Below, one piece after another: positions 12,608-26,400 of a stretch of 64,000 bases of DNA. Below the pieces are notes generated by a model that ran no database searches, was not told the DNA's origin, and saw only the letters and a list, made by a program, of their open reading frames with translations. The first letter of the stretch is position 1. Every line of letters begins with the position of its first letter. A program made the translations under genes and the position numbers. The DNA comes from Brachypodius melanocephalos (lineage: Eukaryota > Chordata > Aves > Passeriformes > Pycnonotidae), in assembly GCA_013398615.1 (NCBI GenBank), contig VZSR01000028.1, positions 5,440,860-5,504,859 of the forward strand. The letters run 5' to 3'.

Positions 12608-14999
12608 CAAAAGACAGTCACCTCGGCCTTGGGAAGAGAAAAGGCATAAAACTAAAGAAGTATTGGAAAAAGAACTCTATTAAAGAGTGAAAATAAAATA
12701 AGCACTAGTCTTGAATGAAAAAGTTGTGGAGGATAATCTGCTTTTCATTCAAGATGCTGGCTTGATGGAGATTCTCCAGAAGTGACCATGGGAAGATGAG
12801 CTCAGAATCCTTCTTTTTACATCTCTAACTTAAAGCTCATTTGTGACCAAAGCACTCTCAGGAAGTTTTGGTTATTGTACTACCATTTAGCACCCTTCTG
12901 ATCACTGAATGGGGGCTAAGGGGCAAATTTATTTTGTAGGTATATTGAGAAACAAATTGTACCTGCTGGAATAATGAAAAACAGAAAGGAGATGTAAGCA
13001 TCTCCTAATTGCTGGTGGCAGAGTCTGAGTTTGACACTAAGACTCAGTCTTTGCTATTGGATTATTGCCTGTGGAATATTTGAGGAGACACAGATGAACT
13101 TTCTCATGCTAAAATAGGAATCCAGAAGAAAGAACCAGATTTCATCCCCCTCCTTTCTAGGAAAAAAAGAAATAGTGGGAAAATCCATAGTAAGGCCATA
13201 AAAATAAAACATAGTGCAAGGTGATAATGTATGCTTCTGAGGATCCATAAGGAAAAAAACCCAACATTTATAACCATGTCTGACTGAGGGAATGAAAAAA
13301 AAAGACTGGATTCCTTGTAGTCAGCCTGATACAAAGCTGAGAAATTTAACACCCTGGATGTTATGGAACAAATTTAGGGGGTTTTTTAGAATAACATCTT
13401 AACTGTCCAGTGGTTGGAAATACTGCTTCACTTGTAAGGGGTTTCCCTGTTACTACTTAAAGACAAAGAAGCAAGCCATAAAACTTGTATAGTCTCTAAA
13501 CTTGAGTAGTGATTTTTCTTCTTAATTATGTGGCATGATATTAGTACCTGAAATTTTAATTAAAGTTTGTAGTTAATATAAAAAAGATCAATACTCTACA
13601 GTTTGGAAAAAAAAAAAGTTGTTTTCGTACTCTCTCACTATGGTAGCATGTACTATGGAAGAGTTTGATCCGTATCCTGGCTTTCTCAATTTTCTTTTTT
13701 TTGTATCGTGTGCTAAAGGATGCTAATCAGTGGGATTTTGCATGTGTTTGGGTCAAAGAATACTCCTCCACCTTTTAAAATCCCATTTACATGCTACACA
13801 CTGTACTTTTAGGTTCCATGGGAAGGGTTTCAGTGTCATTTGTGTGCTGTAAATTGGTAATAGAGCCGGTGTGAGCAGAGATCAGACGCCAGAACTGAGC
13901 AAGAAATACTTAAAATCATACCCAGTGTTGCTGAAAGTTTCTCCCAGATATCACAAGACATTTTTAATAAAGATTTAGATAAATTTGTACACAGTCCTGT
14001 ACCTCCAAAGCATAGGTGTTCTGTGACACCGCACTGAGTCCTTTCAGTTCTTCTTGCTTCCATACAATAATGTAAATATATCAAAATCATAGTGAGAATG
14101 CCCCTGCTATGCATCCCCAGAACCTCACAACCACACTGTCTGCTTAGTGTGCCTTTGAAGTGGATGCAGGATCAGTAGGTTGCTTAGTTAATAAATAAAT
14201 AACTTTGGGATATTGCTAACTTGGAATGAAAAACAAATGCTGCTGATGAAAGCAGCAAAAGTGAAAACAAATCCTAACAAAAATGCATTTGGGTGAGAAT
14301 TTCAGACAGTGCTACTTAACATCCATGTCAAAGGGATCTACACACTCTCTGTTCCCCTGGCTGACTGAAATTCTGATTAATCTTAGCTAGAAAGCATTGA
14401 CAAGTTTTAGAAACAGCCTGGGAAGGAATGAGGAGAACAAAAAGTCCTTTGAACTCAGTGGAGGCCTGAATGAAGTTAAAATTCTCAATATTATCCCAGC
14501 TGGCTAATAACAGCAAAAGGTTAGAGTAATATAGTAATTACTCAAACTTACAACAGTTTTTTCCCATTGGAAAATAACACCTACTTTAAATCATGAATAA
14601 AACATGTTGGCCCAAATCTATTGCCTTAAGCATCTCCAGTAGAACTAGGGACACAATGTATATTTACTTGCTTGAGGAAAACCTACTCATCACTGATAAA
14701 TCCTCACTGCCTAATTAGGATGCCTAATATATTTCAATGCTTGATGTATTTCCCCTTGCATATGCTTAAATGGGTCAAACCTTGAATCTAGTTAAAAAAT
14801 ATAAAAGTACAATGAAACACTTTATTTCAGCTTCTTATTCTAATCTATGGCAATGTAGGAAAACAAGCAATACATCCAGATGCTTTATTATTTTTCTTAA
14901 TTAAAGAAAATAATATAAGGAAGCATCTCTAGATATTTTTCTGAAAGTTTTTCATTTTAGATTCTCTTCTGCCAATAAGCTTAAAAATCAAACTTCCTT

Positions 15000-16060
15000 T
15001 CCAGTAAAATGGTAAATTGAATTTAACCTTTGCTTTGATTAGACTGGTGTCTGTGGATATCACTGATGACTGAAATTCCTACCTAATGTCTGTTCAGCAG
15101 CTTTAGCAAATTAACATGATCGGAGTTTCACTGTCAGCAATTAAAAAAATCTGCTTGCTACACATTCATTCCTGATTTTGTAAATGAAATGTCATTACTT
15201 GCCCTGCATTTGAATAAGTGCATTTATACACTCAGATACACACTGTATATAAAGTGGAGATGTCATTAGGTTGAATCAATGCAAATATTAGAATAAAGAT
15301 GATGATTCCATCGAATATTACACATGAATTAATGTGATGCATCTGTTCCTAATCTGTAGTTAGTAAACAAAATTTCAAGCAGCTGCTTTGTGTGAGTCTT
15401 TGCTTGTGAAGTGTTAATGAATGGCTGACTCTGCCACTGAGTGTCTCACTGAAAAACAGGGAAGTCAAGTATTTGGTGGTGATGTGTAACTTGCCACATG
15501 ACATCTCTGGCACTGGTTGTAGAGAGGGTCAGAAATGGGCCCCAAATTTCTGCCAGAAGCACTGCCCACAATGTATATGGGAACTCCAATGTTCCCAATA
15601 AATGCAAGTAACTATATGTAAAAAAAGATAATTATGTATGTGCCCTGTTGGTGCAGTTTCTCATCTGGAACCAGCACACTCAAATTAATGCACTTTGTTC
15701 ATTATAATTCACCCATACTAGTATTAGGATAACACATTAATGGGCAGTTACAGGTACGTTGTACAGAGTTTTTAGACAAAGTGTTAATCTTGATGGGATT
15801 AAGAAAAAGCATTAAAATTAATGAAATGATTGCATCTCAATCTGCATATGCAAATTAGAATAAATCAAATGCCCTACAATAGTGTAAGCGAAAGATTATG
15901 ATAATAAATTGCGTTATCTGAATTAATGACTGGCTAGCCCCACTTGATAAGGTCATGGTAAGTCCCAGTGCACTTATTACTAAAATTTATCATTCAAGCA
16001 TGTGTATGCATTTAATTATTACAGCCTATTTAACAAGCACATAAACTTTGAGAGCAGTGG
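15000..16060. promoter_or_regulatory. motif-rich AT-rich block, candidate conserved non-coding element
   Basis: About 1 kb is free of transposon remnants and simple repeats and dense in homeodomain-type TAAT/ATTA cores ('atgaattaatgtgatgcatc', 'cacattaatgggcag', 'gcatttaattattacagcct'). It contains a perfect octamer ATGCAAAT at 15848-15855, a POU/OCT target. Such texture is typical of developmental enhancers in gene deserts, but AT-rich DNA makes these motifs by chance too. No protein frame of note is present. Confidence 0.25.
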
Positions 16061-18862
16061 AAAGTTTTCCTGTCTGTAAAAGAGAACTTTTCCTTGTTCA
16101 GAGCATGTCAAATCACAAGAATAGAGGATATGTAGAATATTCTAATTTGACCTAAGGATTAATAAATAATTCAGTTTACTCCTTGCTTCTCACTACTTTA
16201 TAGGGTTAAAGATTTATGGGAACACATGAGAGTTAGAGCTAGAGTAGCTATGATGAGAGAAGTCACTGAGTTTGCTTTATCCTTCTGTGTGTGTTGATTT
16301 TCCAGCAGCCCTGCCTACAGAGCAGTTTATTCCAGGCAAAAAATTATTTTCTGGCAGTGTACTAGTACAGGACCTCAACCAATAAAGTTTAGTAAGAGTA
16401 ATATTACATTATAACTAATATCAATATTTAGTAACTTTTATCTAGAGATATCAGAAGGTGTAAGAAGACAGTATAAGGTTCTGAGAGTGCTTTCTTTAAA
16501 GGGTATCATCATCTTGTTTGAGATGAACAGTAAAAGATTTCTGAGGGGTTTTTTTTGCTGCAGTGAAATGTAATTTCAAGCTCCCTCTTGTTTGTATGAC
16601 GATTCCCTACTGTCTATAGGCATCCTCACAGCCGGTGAGCAGCTAATTTCTCATACAAGGGCACTTCAGCTGTATTTGCTGAAGATGGATCTGTTAAGAG
16701 TAAAAATATGTGTATGAGACCAAGCAGCTAAAAGCCGGTGGAGGGGCTCAGCAGCAGCTGAGACAGTCAGAGCAGATCAGTCGCTAAAAAGCTGCACCCA
16801 AAAGAGCTCAAAAACTTCTGGACTGTGTCAGCTGTCTGAGCTTGTCCAGCAGTTGTGGGGCACATCCCTTTTAGTAGCTACTGACTAGATGGAGGCCAGT
16901 GCCACCATTTCTCTGAGCCTTTCAGGTTGTGGTGAACGTACAAGAAAGCTTATCCACTGCCTGGGGAGATGTAAAAAGAACTGGGGAAAATTCTGCCGAG
17001 CATTTTGGATACACTGGGTCTTCCCATCTGTTCACATTCACAGAACTGCTGTGAATTAACTCTGAGCTCTGGGGAGCAGTGGCTGTGCTGGCCATGACCT
17101 GAATCAAGGAGAACCTCATTATATCCAGAGGATCAGGAAAATTCTGGCACCTTTAACAGTGCAGAAATGTTCAGAGGCTTTAGTACATAAATTCTGCAGA
17201 TGCACAATAGCCACTCAGCAGTGTGATGCCTTGGTCCAGAGCTATCAAATTATCTCCAGTAAGAACACTCTCTAATGAATTAATCATAGTAATACGCATT
17301 TTACTCCCAGAACAAAACACAGATGATCGAATTAACCAATTTCTACTAAGGCCCACGATTACTTTATTAGGGCTCTAAAAAATGGTTTCTGCAAAGCAGT
17401 GTTTATTCCCAGATTGCTGCAGTTATCAGACAGTGCTAAGACCTGCAATTGAGGCCTCTGCTGTCCCTTATCTCATTAAGTGTGACATAAACACCTTTGA
17501 TTAAATGAAATGGTAAAGTGCAGCAAATGGAGTAAACACTTTCTCTGCAGAGCAGTGCCCTGCTACATGCTTAAGATCTGATTTCCTGGCCTCTATTGAC
17601 AGATGATAACATATTTTGTACCCATGCCAGCCAAAGATAGCCATTTAGAGCTTCTAAATAATTAAATATTGATTAATCAGCCTAGAAACATATAGAACTT
17701 TTTTTTTTCCCCAAGCTTTTGTCCATTTTTAAAATTCTTATTATTTCTGCCAGAGAAAGCAGGGGCATCTTCTCTACACCTTCTGCAGCTGTCAGGAGCT
17801 CTAAAAATTGCAGATTTGTGCTGCTGTGAGAAAAATTGGCATGGCTTCCACACTGCCATAGCACAAGCACACATGACTCCACTTTGCTGTGCTTGCTCTC
17901 CAGGGACTCAGTCAAGAGGAGGACCCAAATTTTTTAAGTCACAAAGCCACTCATAAGGGACTGAAACTCTGCCTTAAGTGTTAGCCAACTTGTCTATGAG
18001 GATGGAATGGTGTGGTGGCTTATCTGACTCATGTTTCTTGGTACAACTGGGTTGGGAAAGCCTGCACTTTGTGGGTGTGGGGCAAAGTTGTTCAGGAAAC
18101 AAGTCATCCTGCCTGAAAGATTTTTGGCTTTTTTTTTTTCCCCCAATGTAGCAAGTTTATGATGCATGCACATGAAAAATAAAGCATACAGGATATAATA
18201 GAAACTCCAAAGAACATGGTAATGATTGTAAATTATTATTGTCACATGATCTCAGTGAACTACTTGATTCTCCACATCCTGGGGAGGATTTCAGTAATAT
18301 TGAGCTAGTTTATTTTTCTTAACCTGCAGACTGGGATTACCCTATAGGTGGTAAATAATACACACGTATTGGTTGATGAGATTTCTTATGTATTGCCAGT
18401 TAAAAAAAATTATATTTACAGTAGGTGAGTGAGTCTTAACAATATTATTGTTGTTCTTCTTCTTGTTATTACAATCAGTGAATGCAGGTAGGAGTTTTCA
18501 GAACACATCTGCAAGAATTGAGAAGAACTAGTCCATCAAAATGATGATAAAAGTTTTGAAAGATGCTTCCTTACTTCCATTTCACACAGAAGATGTTTGG
18601 AGCATAGTCCATGTGCTTTGTGCCTTAAGGAATGCTCCAAAGCACGCTTCTCTCTAGGCATTATCTGTTTACTGGTGCAAAATGCAAGCTCTCGCCCCTG
18701 TGGCATCACAACTTCCCTCGAGGGCTCTGCACCTTTATGGTGGCTGGCTTTTGGTTGCAAGGTGCCTGCTGTAATCCGTGCTGGATGCAGAAGGAAAAGC
18801 CCAAATCCCTGCGTTTATGTTTGTGGTAAAACACAGCCTAACTGGGAAGCTGGCAAACAGAA
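16061..18862. other. unique sequence, no gene seen
   Basis: AT-rich DNA with a slightly GC-richer interval at about 16720-17130. No splice-framed segment or repeat stands out. The 130-codon frame at 18597-18989 overlaps the CpG cluster and has no recognisable domain. Confidence 0.6.
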
Positions 18863-19124
18863 CGCGCCTGGCTCGCGTGCGGCAGCAGCTCCAAGAGCCA
18901 TGTGGCGTGGCAGACCTCCTTCCCCCCGCCGGCACAAACGAGCCCAATCGCAGTTCTGCCGGAATGTGGCAAAGCCCTCAGCAAAGTGAAACCCCAGCAG
19001 GGCTGTGCTGCTAGCAAAAACCAGGCAGTTTTTGTTGACAGGGTTTGTAGCTAACACTTCTGCGAGGCAAAAGCAAAACAAGTTTTCTGTGATGCCGCGC
19101 GCGGAGACAGTCTTTTGTTAGCCG
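18863..19124. promoter_or_regulatory. small CpG cluster, possible regulatory element or promoter
   Basis: Seventeen CpG dinucleotides fall within about 260 bp, in two knots: 18863-18960 ('aacgcgcctggctcgcgtgc' and following) and 19063-19124 ('atgccgcgcgcgg'). The surrounding kilobases have very few. It is too short for a classical CpG island. There is no TATA box at a useful distance and no convincing downstream gene. It could be an enhancer, a lncRNA promoter or a young GC-rich insertion not yet eroded by methylation. Confidence 0.3.
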
Positions 19125-19624
19125 CAAATGCCAGCTGAAAGTGTCTTTCCCTTAAAACCACAGGACATCCTGCCTTGGGTTTGAGAGAATAATGGAAAAT
19201 GTGCCAGGTATAAAGCAGCTCTGATAGTGAAATGGTGCAGTGTACCCAAGCTGACTGTTTGTGAGTGAGAAATTGTTGCAGGGTAAAGCTGGATTGAGAT
19301 TTTAAATTTTCCTGACATCTTTGGTAGTCAAGGAGAGAAAGCAAAGTAAGAGGATGATTATCTTATGGACCTCAAACAGGATTTTCTGTCCTCAAAATAT
19401 CCTATCTCCTCAAATAGGATTCTCTGTTACGCTATTTATTGTCTGTAGTAATTCAAGATACTGAAATTGCCTAAAAAGTTGTCTAAGATGTCTGAACACA
19501 AGACCAGTAGCAGATTTCCCATAACAGAAAAAGTCTTGCTAAATCAGGCTTCTGGGGAGATTCCAATTAGATGCAAGAGGGAAACATTTCACAGCATTCA
19601 GCCATTGAAATAATTTTCCCAGGG

Positions 19625-19762
19625 AAGTGGAACATTCCACTGTGCTGGACACTTTCAAGAGGGTGTTGAGCCACCTTGTCTAGACTGTGCTTTTGACAAG
19701 AAAAGTTGGACCAGATGATCCTTCAGGTCCCTTCCAACTTGGTTTTCTGTGAAATGTAATGA
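19625..19762 (+). mobile_element. CR1 LINE 3' end fragment
   Basis: In sense orientation it reads 'acattccactgtgctggaca', 'ctttcaagagggtgttgagc', 'accttgtctagactgtgctt', 'ggaccagatgatccttcagg' and 'tcccttccaacttggttttc', then decays in the octamer zone ('tgtgaaatgtaatg'). This is the standard 3' end of an avian CR1. It is about 140 bp, severely 5'-truncated and non-coding. Confidence 0.92.
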
Positions 19763-20388
19763 TAAATAAAGAAGGACTGCCCGAAAGTCTGAGTTCAACT
19801 TTGTTACTTGCTGGCTGCCTAGTCAAAACTCAAAAGTCACAAGTAATTGCCTAATCCTTCCTTAAGAAGCGATCATTAATTCCAGTAATAAGCCACATGA
19901 GGTATTGTTGTGAAAGATGAGGAAGAGATTGAATGGCAAAGTTATGTGAATGAGCTAAGATGTTAATGACCAGTAACAGCTGACAAGGACATCAGCAGTG
20001 AGATAGAAATAAACTGAGATTTTCTCTTATGTGGGTGAAATAGCAAATGTATCAAAGGCTTCTTTTTTCCCAGTTTTGTCACTTTTGAAGAATAGTATTG
20101 ACGCATTTTGCTTGAAGGGTCATGAGATTTAGAATTATGATTGATTATGTAGGAAGTTAGGAAGGCTTGTGTCCAAAAGCTGCTTGGTTTTTACCTTTGA
20201 TTATAATATGTTATCTGATTTTCTATTTTAACAAACCTTCCTCATTTAGACCATCTCAGTAGCAAGAAAAAACATACCCTAAATCATAAAAAAATATAGG
20301 ATGGCTGACTGAATGGCCTGGCACCTGAACTAAAGACGTCTGTGTTTTCTCCAGTTGCTTTGTTCTCCGTTGTGCTTATAGACCTTAC

Positions 20389-20446
20389 CTGTTTACAATC
20401 GTAAATCAAGTTCTCTCCATAAATCTGAACTCTTTCATAGTATCTA
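20389..20446 (-). other. possible small internal exon, 58 bp
   Basis: Between a moderate acceptor ('agcttttgtgcag') and a strong donor (CAG|GTAAGG) on the minus strand, one frame stays open: one base, then 19 codons reading 'RYYERVQIYGENLIYDCKQ'. The frame hits a TAG just upstream of the acceptor, so it makes sense only as a spliced exon. It accepts the two leftover bases from the candidate at 31032-31153. It is too short to judge by composition. Confidence 0.15.
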
Positions 20447-23400
20447 CTGCACAAAAGCTTTACCTACCCTGAGCTGGTTTTGTTGGATAAGGCTCTGGGG
20501 ATTTTTGTTTCTGCTGCCTACAGTCCTAGTTTTCATTGACAGTGACTCAATTTCTGATTTACTTTTTCTCCTCATAGTTAATTTTATTTATGTTCCTGAT
20601 CACTCTCACTTCCTTCAGCAACTGGAGTTGTTTGGTGATATTCAAGTTGAAGTTTCCTTGGAAAGTAAGGCAATGGAGCAATTAGAGGTTTATAACATTG
20701 CGTGAAGAGTGTGCTGCTATTTAAACAAACCAATGTTTAAGAAAAATTGTTTCCTGCTCCCTTGAATGATAAACATCACCCTATTTTATTTTCTCTGCCT
20801 CTCATACCTTCTTTCTGCACCCTTTTGCTCATCCTTTGGGGGTAGTGGAAAAGAAAGATGCTGAGCCAGCTTGCTGTCATCAAATCTGCTTCCTGGTACC
20901 ATAAAGGGAACTTCTAGGACCTGTGAGAAATAACAGGTTTTGTTTACACATCTGAAAACTGGCAGGGGTTCTTGATGAACAGGGATAATATAATGTGAGG
21001 GGAAAGTAAGAAGGAGAAAGTGACACTGCTTAAAATCTCAAGCTGGCTTGAATTTTGATCAGTACAAGGACAGCTGAACTGTGTTTAGGCTGAGGTGAGC
21101 TTTAGTTTTTAATATCTTAACATTTGACTTTTTATCATTCCTCGACTTAACAAACTTTATGGGAGAGAGTTAATGAGGAAGACTGAGGAAAGGAAAGAAG
21201 TATCAAGCTTTTTCTGAAGAATGAAATACTTGAAATTGCTTTTTGTCTTTCTTCATTCTATGTTTAGGAAGATTAGCCCTTGACTACATTCGAGTTTATA
21301 TTCTTAATTTGCAGTCACAGAAACTTGGGGTGGAACAATCAAATTTCTGTGCCAGATGAGAAACCCTTCAAAATCAAGATAATCTACAATATAAGAAAAT
21401 TCAGTGTGTTAATGAGCTATTCACTAAGTACTGGAGCTGTATTATGGCCAGTAGTGAGAAGAGACCATGTCTTGAAAAGTAGTTGCTGGCAAACTTTTTC
21501 CTTTATTCTACCACGGAAAAAAAACCCAAACAAACAAAAAAAACCCAACAAAAACTGGCTTGTATGATGAAAAGGAGAGCTAGATGCAGGTGCATAACCT
21601 CTTTTTCCAACACTATTCTGAGGCTGTTGACTGGGAAGTTGTCCTGAGTATGTGCCTAGGCTGGAATTCGAAAGAGCAGGCTCCACTGCTGATGTTGGGC
21701 TCAATTGAAAGGCTTTTCATCAATAAGGATGCAGGCACAGTGAGCATGGCCACTGTGGGATGAATGTTGAGGTATTAATATTTTTCTTAGTGATCACAGG
21801 TACTTGATAGAACAGAAAATGTACTGCTTTAAACAGAACAAAAAAAAACAGGCACATCTGCATCCTTGTCTGACAGCTCTTTATACCATTATTTGCCACA
21901 GCATGAATTATTTGTGCTAAACTAAGGAATATGCAATTTTACTTGGTTGTGAAAATGAAATATATGGCTTTGATCTGTTACCTGGATATAGATTCCCTTA
22001 TAATATATTAAAATACTTGGTGCTCTTTCTATTTTAAAGTATTTCAGATACAAAACCCAATAACGGCATTATAACTATTGCAAAAAGAAAATTAATTCAA
22101 GATTAATAGAGAAATCCAAAGAAAAACAGAATAACATAGATGTATTTAAAAATAATTGTGTATTGATCTTTTTTCAGCCTGTGATTTAAATACAGCTTTT
22201 TGCCACCATAAAGCTTCAGCAGAACTATGTGTTGTTTAGTTTGGTTATTTATAAGTAATAATTTTACAGCAAATTTCGAGAATTAGGTTATGTCAGGAAG
22301 CAAATTAAAAAAAAAAAAAGTCAGCTCAGGCTTTTGTCCTAAGACTGATATTCTTATAAACATAATGTATGAAGGGTGGTGGGGAGGAAACATAAAACAA
22401 AGAAATATCAGTCTGCTGCTGGTGTAAAGTTTTGGGGAGAAGGAGAAGCATCTTCAGGCTGTTCTTAGAGGCACTTCCAGCTTACCCAGGATGAGGCTTT
22501 CTGAAATTTTTGCTGTGCCTCTGCAGTTACCTCTTGGTGAGCAGAGCAGTGAGAGATGATCCATGAAGAGCATTGTTCTCCTCTCAGCATTGATTCACGC
22601 AGTTTGTGAGGATAAAAAAAAAAAATTGGAAGTTGGCAGTTGTGCACAGAGTAAAGATGCATTGCAAAGAAAAAATTGCAGCAGCAAAAAGAAAAGTATG
22701 CAGGGACTTAGGGATGTCTCACAGAGTCACAAAACTTTACTACTGTGGTTTTGGGGCTTTAGTTTTGTTTGGTTTGGAGCATTTTTTTGCTATAGAAGCA
22801 GAATTTGTAACAGCACATACTATCACAGAATACAGTCCTAAATGGTTATAATACATTTGTGAAGAGATTTTTACATTGGGAAGTTTTTGCTGTTATGAAC
22901 ACAGTCAAACCATAGAGATGTCTTGAATCAATACTGAGGGCCAAGGCTCTGCACTCTTAATTTTGTATCAGTATGAGGATATTGATTTTGGGAAAAGTTG
23001 GAAAACTTTGGCACTGTAGCAGCTGGATACCTATATGTAATCTTTCAACTTTAGTTCTGAATTGTATTGTTTCAAATCTAGAATATAAAATTGGTCTTGG
23101 AAAAATATTCTTGTGCCCACTCCACCTGATGCTTTCTGTACACATGAAACAGTGAAAAAGGCATTATCTCTGAAAGATCAAGTGGATCTGCTCCCCAGCG
23201 TGGCCAGAAAATGTATCCTGATTTTCAGTGAGCATAAATCTATTAAATAGCACTTTTTCATTGGAAAGGACTTCTTCTGACATACCTTTTTTTTCTCCTC
23301 TGTGATGCTGCCTTGGCTGCTCCTCTTGAAGCCAAAAGTCTGTGGAGTAGGTCTACAGAGATCATTAGGCCACTTTATTTTTAAAATTTAAGTGGTTTTG

Positions 23401-26400
23401 TGTTTAAACATAAGTTAGTGGTTTGGTGGTCCATCTTTCTGTTACACTTGCTTTTAATAACACCTCTTCAAATTGTAATATGTCTGTAAAATCCCAATGT
23501 GACTTCAGTTTAATATAAAAAACATTAATCATGCAACCAAGAAGCTACTTTTGTATGTACTTTTCAGAAAATACATCTATAGAACCATTGTTATGCTTTT
23601 GTTTTCAATTCAGGCTCACATGTAGCTAAGGAATGCTCATACATTTGGGGATTTTGTCTGTGTTTGGGTGAAGGGGAAGATTCTGGTAACACTTCTAACC
23701 AGTTGCACAGAATCAGCTTAATTTTCTTCAGCTTCATTTTCCATCTGCTTGGTTTTCACTTCTCTCGACATCCTGCACGAAAGCAGGCTTTTCATATTTA
23801 CAGTCCAACCAAACAGAGTGCATTCAAATCTTTCTGCATAGCAGACATAAAATGGAATTATTTTCATCCTTCAGCAGTTCCAGCCTTTCAATAGTGCCAT
23901 AGCAATAGAAATGGGGCACTTGCACTTTACCATTCAGTAAAGGCTAACTAAGTGTGCTCAAAGTACTCTAAGGTTGAGTGACCTCCAATGACTTGTGTGT
24001 ATAGATTATCAAACATCATAGCTGAACTAACAGACCATGAACACTGTCCGATTCCTTTCAGGCTAAATAGTGCAGATAATCATAATTATTCTGTGTGCCA
24101 GGGTCACAAGAGCTGCTCATCACTTTTCTGGCTTACTGGAGAATCTTTTAAAGTACTAAATGATACATCATCCCTGTCAGTGTGTTATAAAGGAATTAAG
24201 TGAAGCAAGTTCTAGAAGAGATTTTTGACAGCATATATCTGATATGTTTCTGTCCTTTCATTCATATCTCCTCCATTTTTTTTAATGCAGATTACCAGTC
24301 TGTCACTCAGATGCTTTATTTTGTAGTGAGACAGTTTTCATCTCTAGTAGAATTTTCTCCATTTATCTAATGGACAGTTTAAGAATCAGTTAATTAATGC
24401 ATGAGATCTGTTCACCATAGGTGATCATTTTGCAGCCTATGGAATAAACTGGGTGCAGCATTTTTTACATCAGATTCTAGTTTCTAAAAGTATTATGAAG
24501 CAGCTTGTGTCAGGAAAATTCCTTACCCGAAACCTCTTTGCATGCTGTTTCAAGCTAGCTTAGAGTAGCAAGGAGGAATGGATATAATTAGTGATAACAA
24601 AAATTGGGCCGATATTTTTCTGGCAGATCAGAATTTTTTGGAATACAGTAGAAAAATAATACCTTTTAAACTCATATTTATTGCTTCTAAAGTCCTATTA
24701 TTGTGATACCAAGATGATTCAAAAGAATGTATGAATAATATTATGTACATATGCATATGTAGGTAGATATACACATAAGGATCTATATAAGTATGTGAAG
24801 AAATGAACATTTTAAGATCTTCCTAATGTTAATACAGAAAATTTAGAATGGAGCCCTTTATTAAATGTACTACAGCAATGGTTTGGGAAAAGAGGGATGG
24901 TTATAAAACAAAAGAAAGAAGAATGAAGTCTAGAGCAGCAGTGAAATGTTACACTTCTGCCAAATGAACATTGGAAAGCATGAGTGAGATGACAAACTGA
25001 CTGACCAATTATTTTCATGTACATATTTTCACGTGCCTCCTGAGCTGTGGCACGAGTACAACGGAATCAAGGTATGCAAAACTGAGCAACAATCTCCTTG
25101 GCAAACACAAAATAAACATTTATATCAACATTTAGGTGAATGTACATGTACTAAATTTGTAGGACTAAGAACAACGACTTTGTAGGAAATAAAAATATAC
25201 AGGGAATTATCATGAGACTAGAGGTGAAAGCAGAGCAGAGGGTAGTAGCTCTGTGTGCAGAAATCATTAGGTATTTTACTAGTACATCTGAATAACACAA
25301 TCCTTGATGAACTGACTGCAAAAGATTGTTGTTCTTCTGAATGAACACCAGTATTTTAGGCTTACAGTTCTATTTCTAAGAAAATAACAAGCCACCGATT
25401 TGGCTGGTGCAGTGCTCGAATGCTCTGATGGCATGAAGCGTACCCTGCGCAAACTGTGAACTCCATTTGAAAATAAAGTTTATAATTAAAACTGGCACTT
25501 GTGGGCCTCCAGCTGGTGAATGCTGTTCTGCTGACGTGAGGCTTCTGACACCCACAGTATGGTGGCTCATTGTCAGCCCTTCTGCCAGCCAGGCCCTCGC
25601 TATTCCAGTGCCTCAGATGTTGCCATCTCCACAAAACAGTGCCCAGCAGCGGGAGGCTTGCACAGGCTTTATTGCCCTGTTGGTGCAGAAAAGGCTTTTT
25701 CTCACTCTGAGACCAAGCTTTTTGTTTTATTAGGCAGTGGTCTCGACTTTCAGCTCTGTGCAGAATTCAGCCAGTCTCCTGCAGCAGCAGTGCTGGTTGC
25801 TTTTCTAGAAGGACCCGCAGGTCATTGCAGGGGGAGGCAATTAGCGAGCAGCGTAACGATGCTGCGTCAGAGCTGTCCATGGGCAACACGATGTTAGTGA
25901 CAGTGGGTTGGGTTCTCCTGTGTGGTCTGGATTGCTAATGGCTCTGCATTGTCCTAACAGGACCAGACTATTTTGGCTCAATGCATGTTGGATGCCTGCA
26001 AGGAAATGCTGTAAACGGGAGAGAATTTGGTTCCACGTGTGTGTTCAGGCACTGATGGACGCACAAAGAGCTTTTTGCTGTGAGAGTCTAAAAACCAGAC
26101 ATATTGCTTCCCAAGCAGTATGAAATTCCATTTGTGCTCAGTCTTAAATGAAAGAAAAACTCCTTTTTTTTTTGGTTTGTATTTTTTGTTTGTTTGTTTT
26201 TATTGCTGTATGTGCTTTTGGCAGTTTCACGTGACTTTATGTTGTAATTTCAGCTTGACTTAAGCAAGATTTCAGAACAAGCTTTCTATTTCAAACACTA
26301 TTAACATTAGCATTAAGCTTATTTGTTCAGTGTGTGACAGTGGCACAGCCCTTTCTTATTACCTATTAAATTACCAGGAAATAAGACAGATTTTGCATCA

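Larger units (their letters stand above)
10471..14999. other. unique sequence, no gene seen
   Basis: It holds the 24-bp duplication and the A41 run. A perfect 10-bp SOX-type palindrome AACAATTGTT lies at 12066-12075. Frames of about 110 codons at 11174-11513 overlap in two phases and look like GC-driven chance. Confidence 0.65.

Noticed and set aside
15243..15254. TATA-box-like 'tgtatataaag'
   Set aside because: No initiator, CpG-rich promoter or transcript structure follows; TATA-like strings are common in AT-rich DNA.
18597..18989. 130-codon plus-strand frame over the CpG cluster
   Set aside because: Overlapping frames on both strands are equally open; the GC-rich sequence simply lacks stops.
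20619..20660. Peptide 'QLELFGD' in a 66-codon frame, reminiscent of a motif in Dab1
   Set aside because: Only seven residues agree; flanking residues do not, and no splice sites frame it.
22563..22841. 92-codon frame with a hydrophobic start resembling a signal peptide
   Set aside because: The remainder is low-complexity Lys/Ser followed by Trp/Phe-rich sequence from T-rich DNA; no family recognised.
24522..24560. Minus-strand donor-like 'cgggtaagg' with a pyrimidine tract about 30 bp upstream
   Set aside because: Would require a 32-bp exon after a non-CAG acceptor; too weak.
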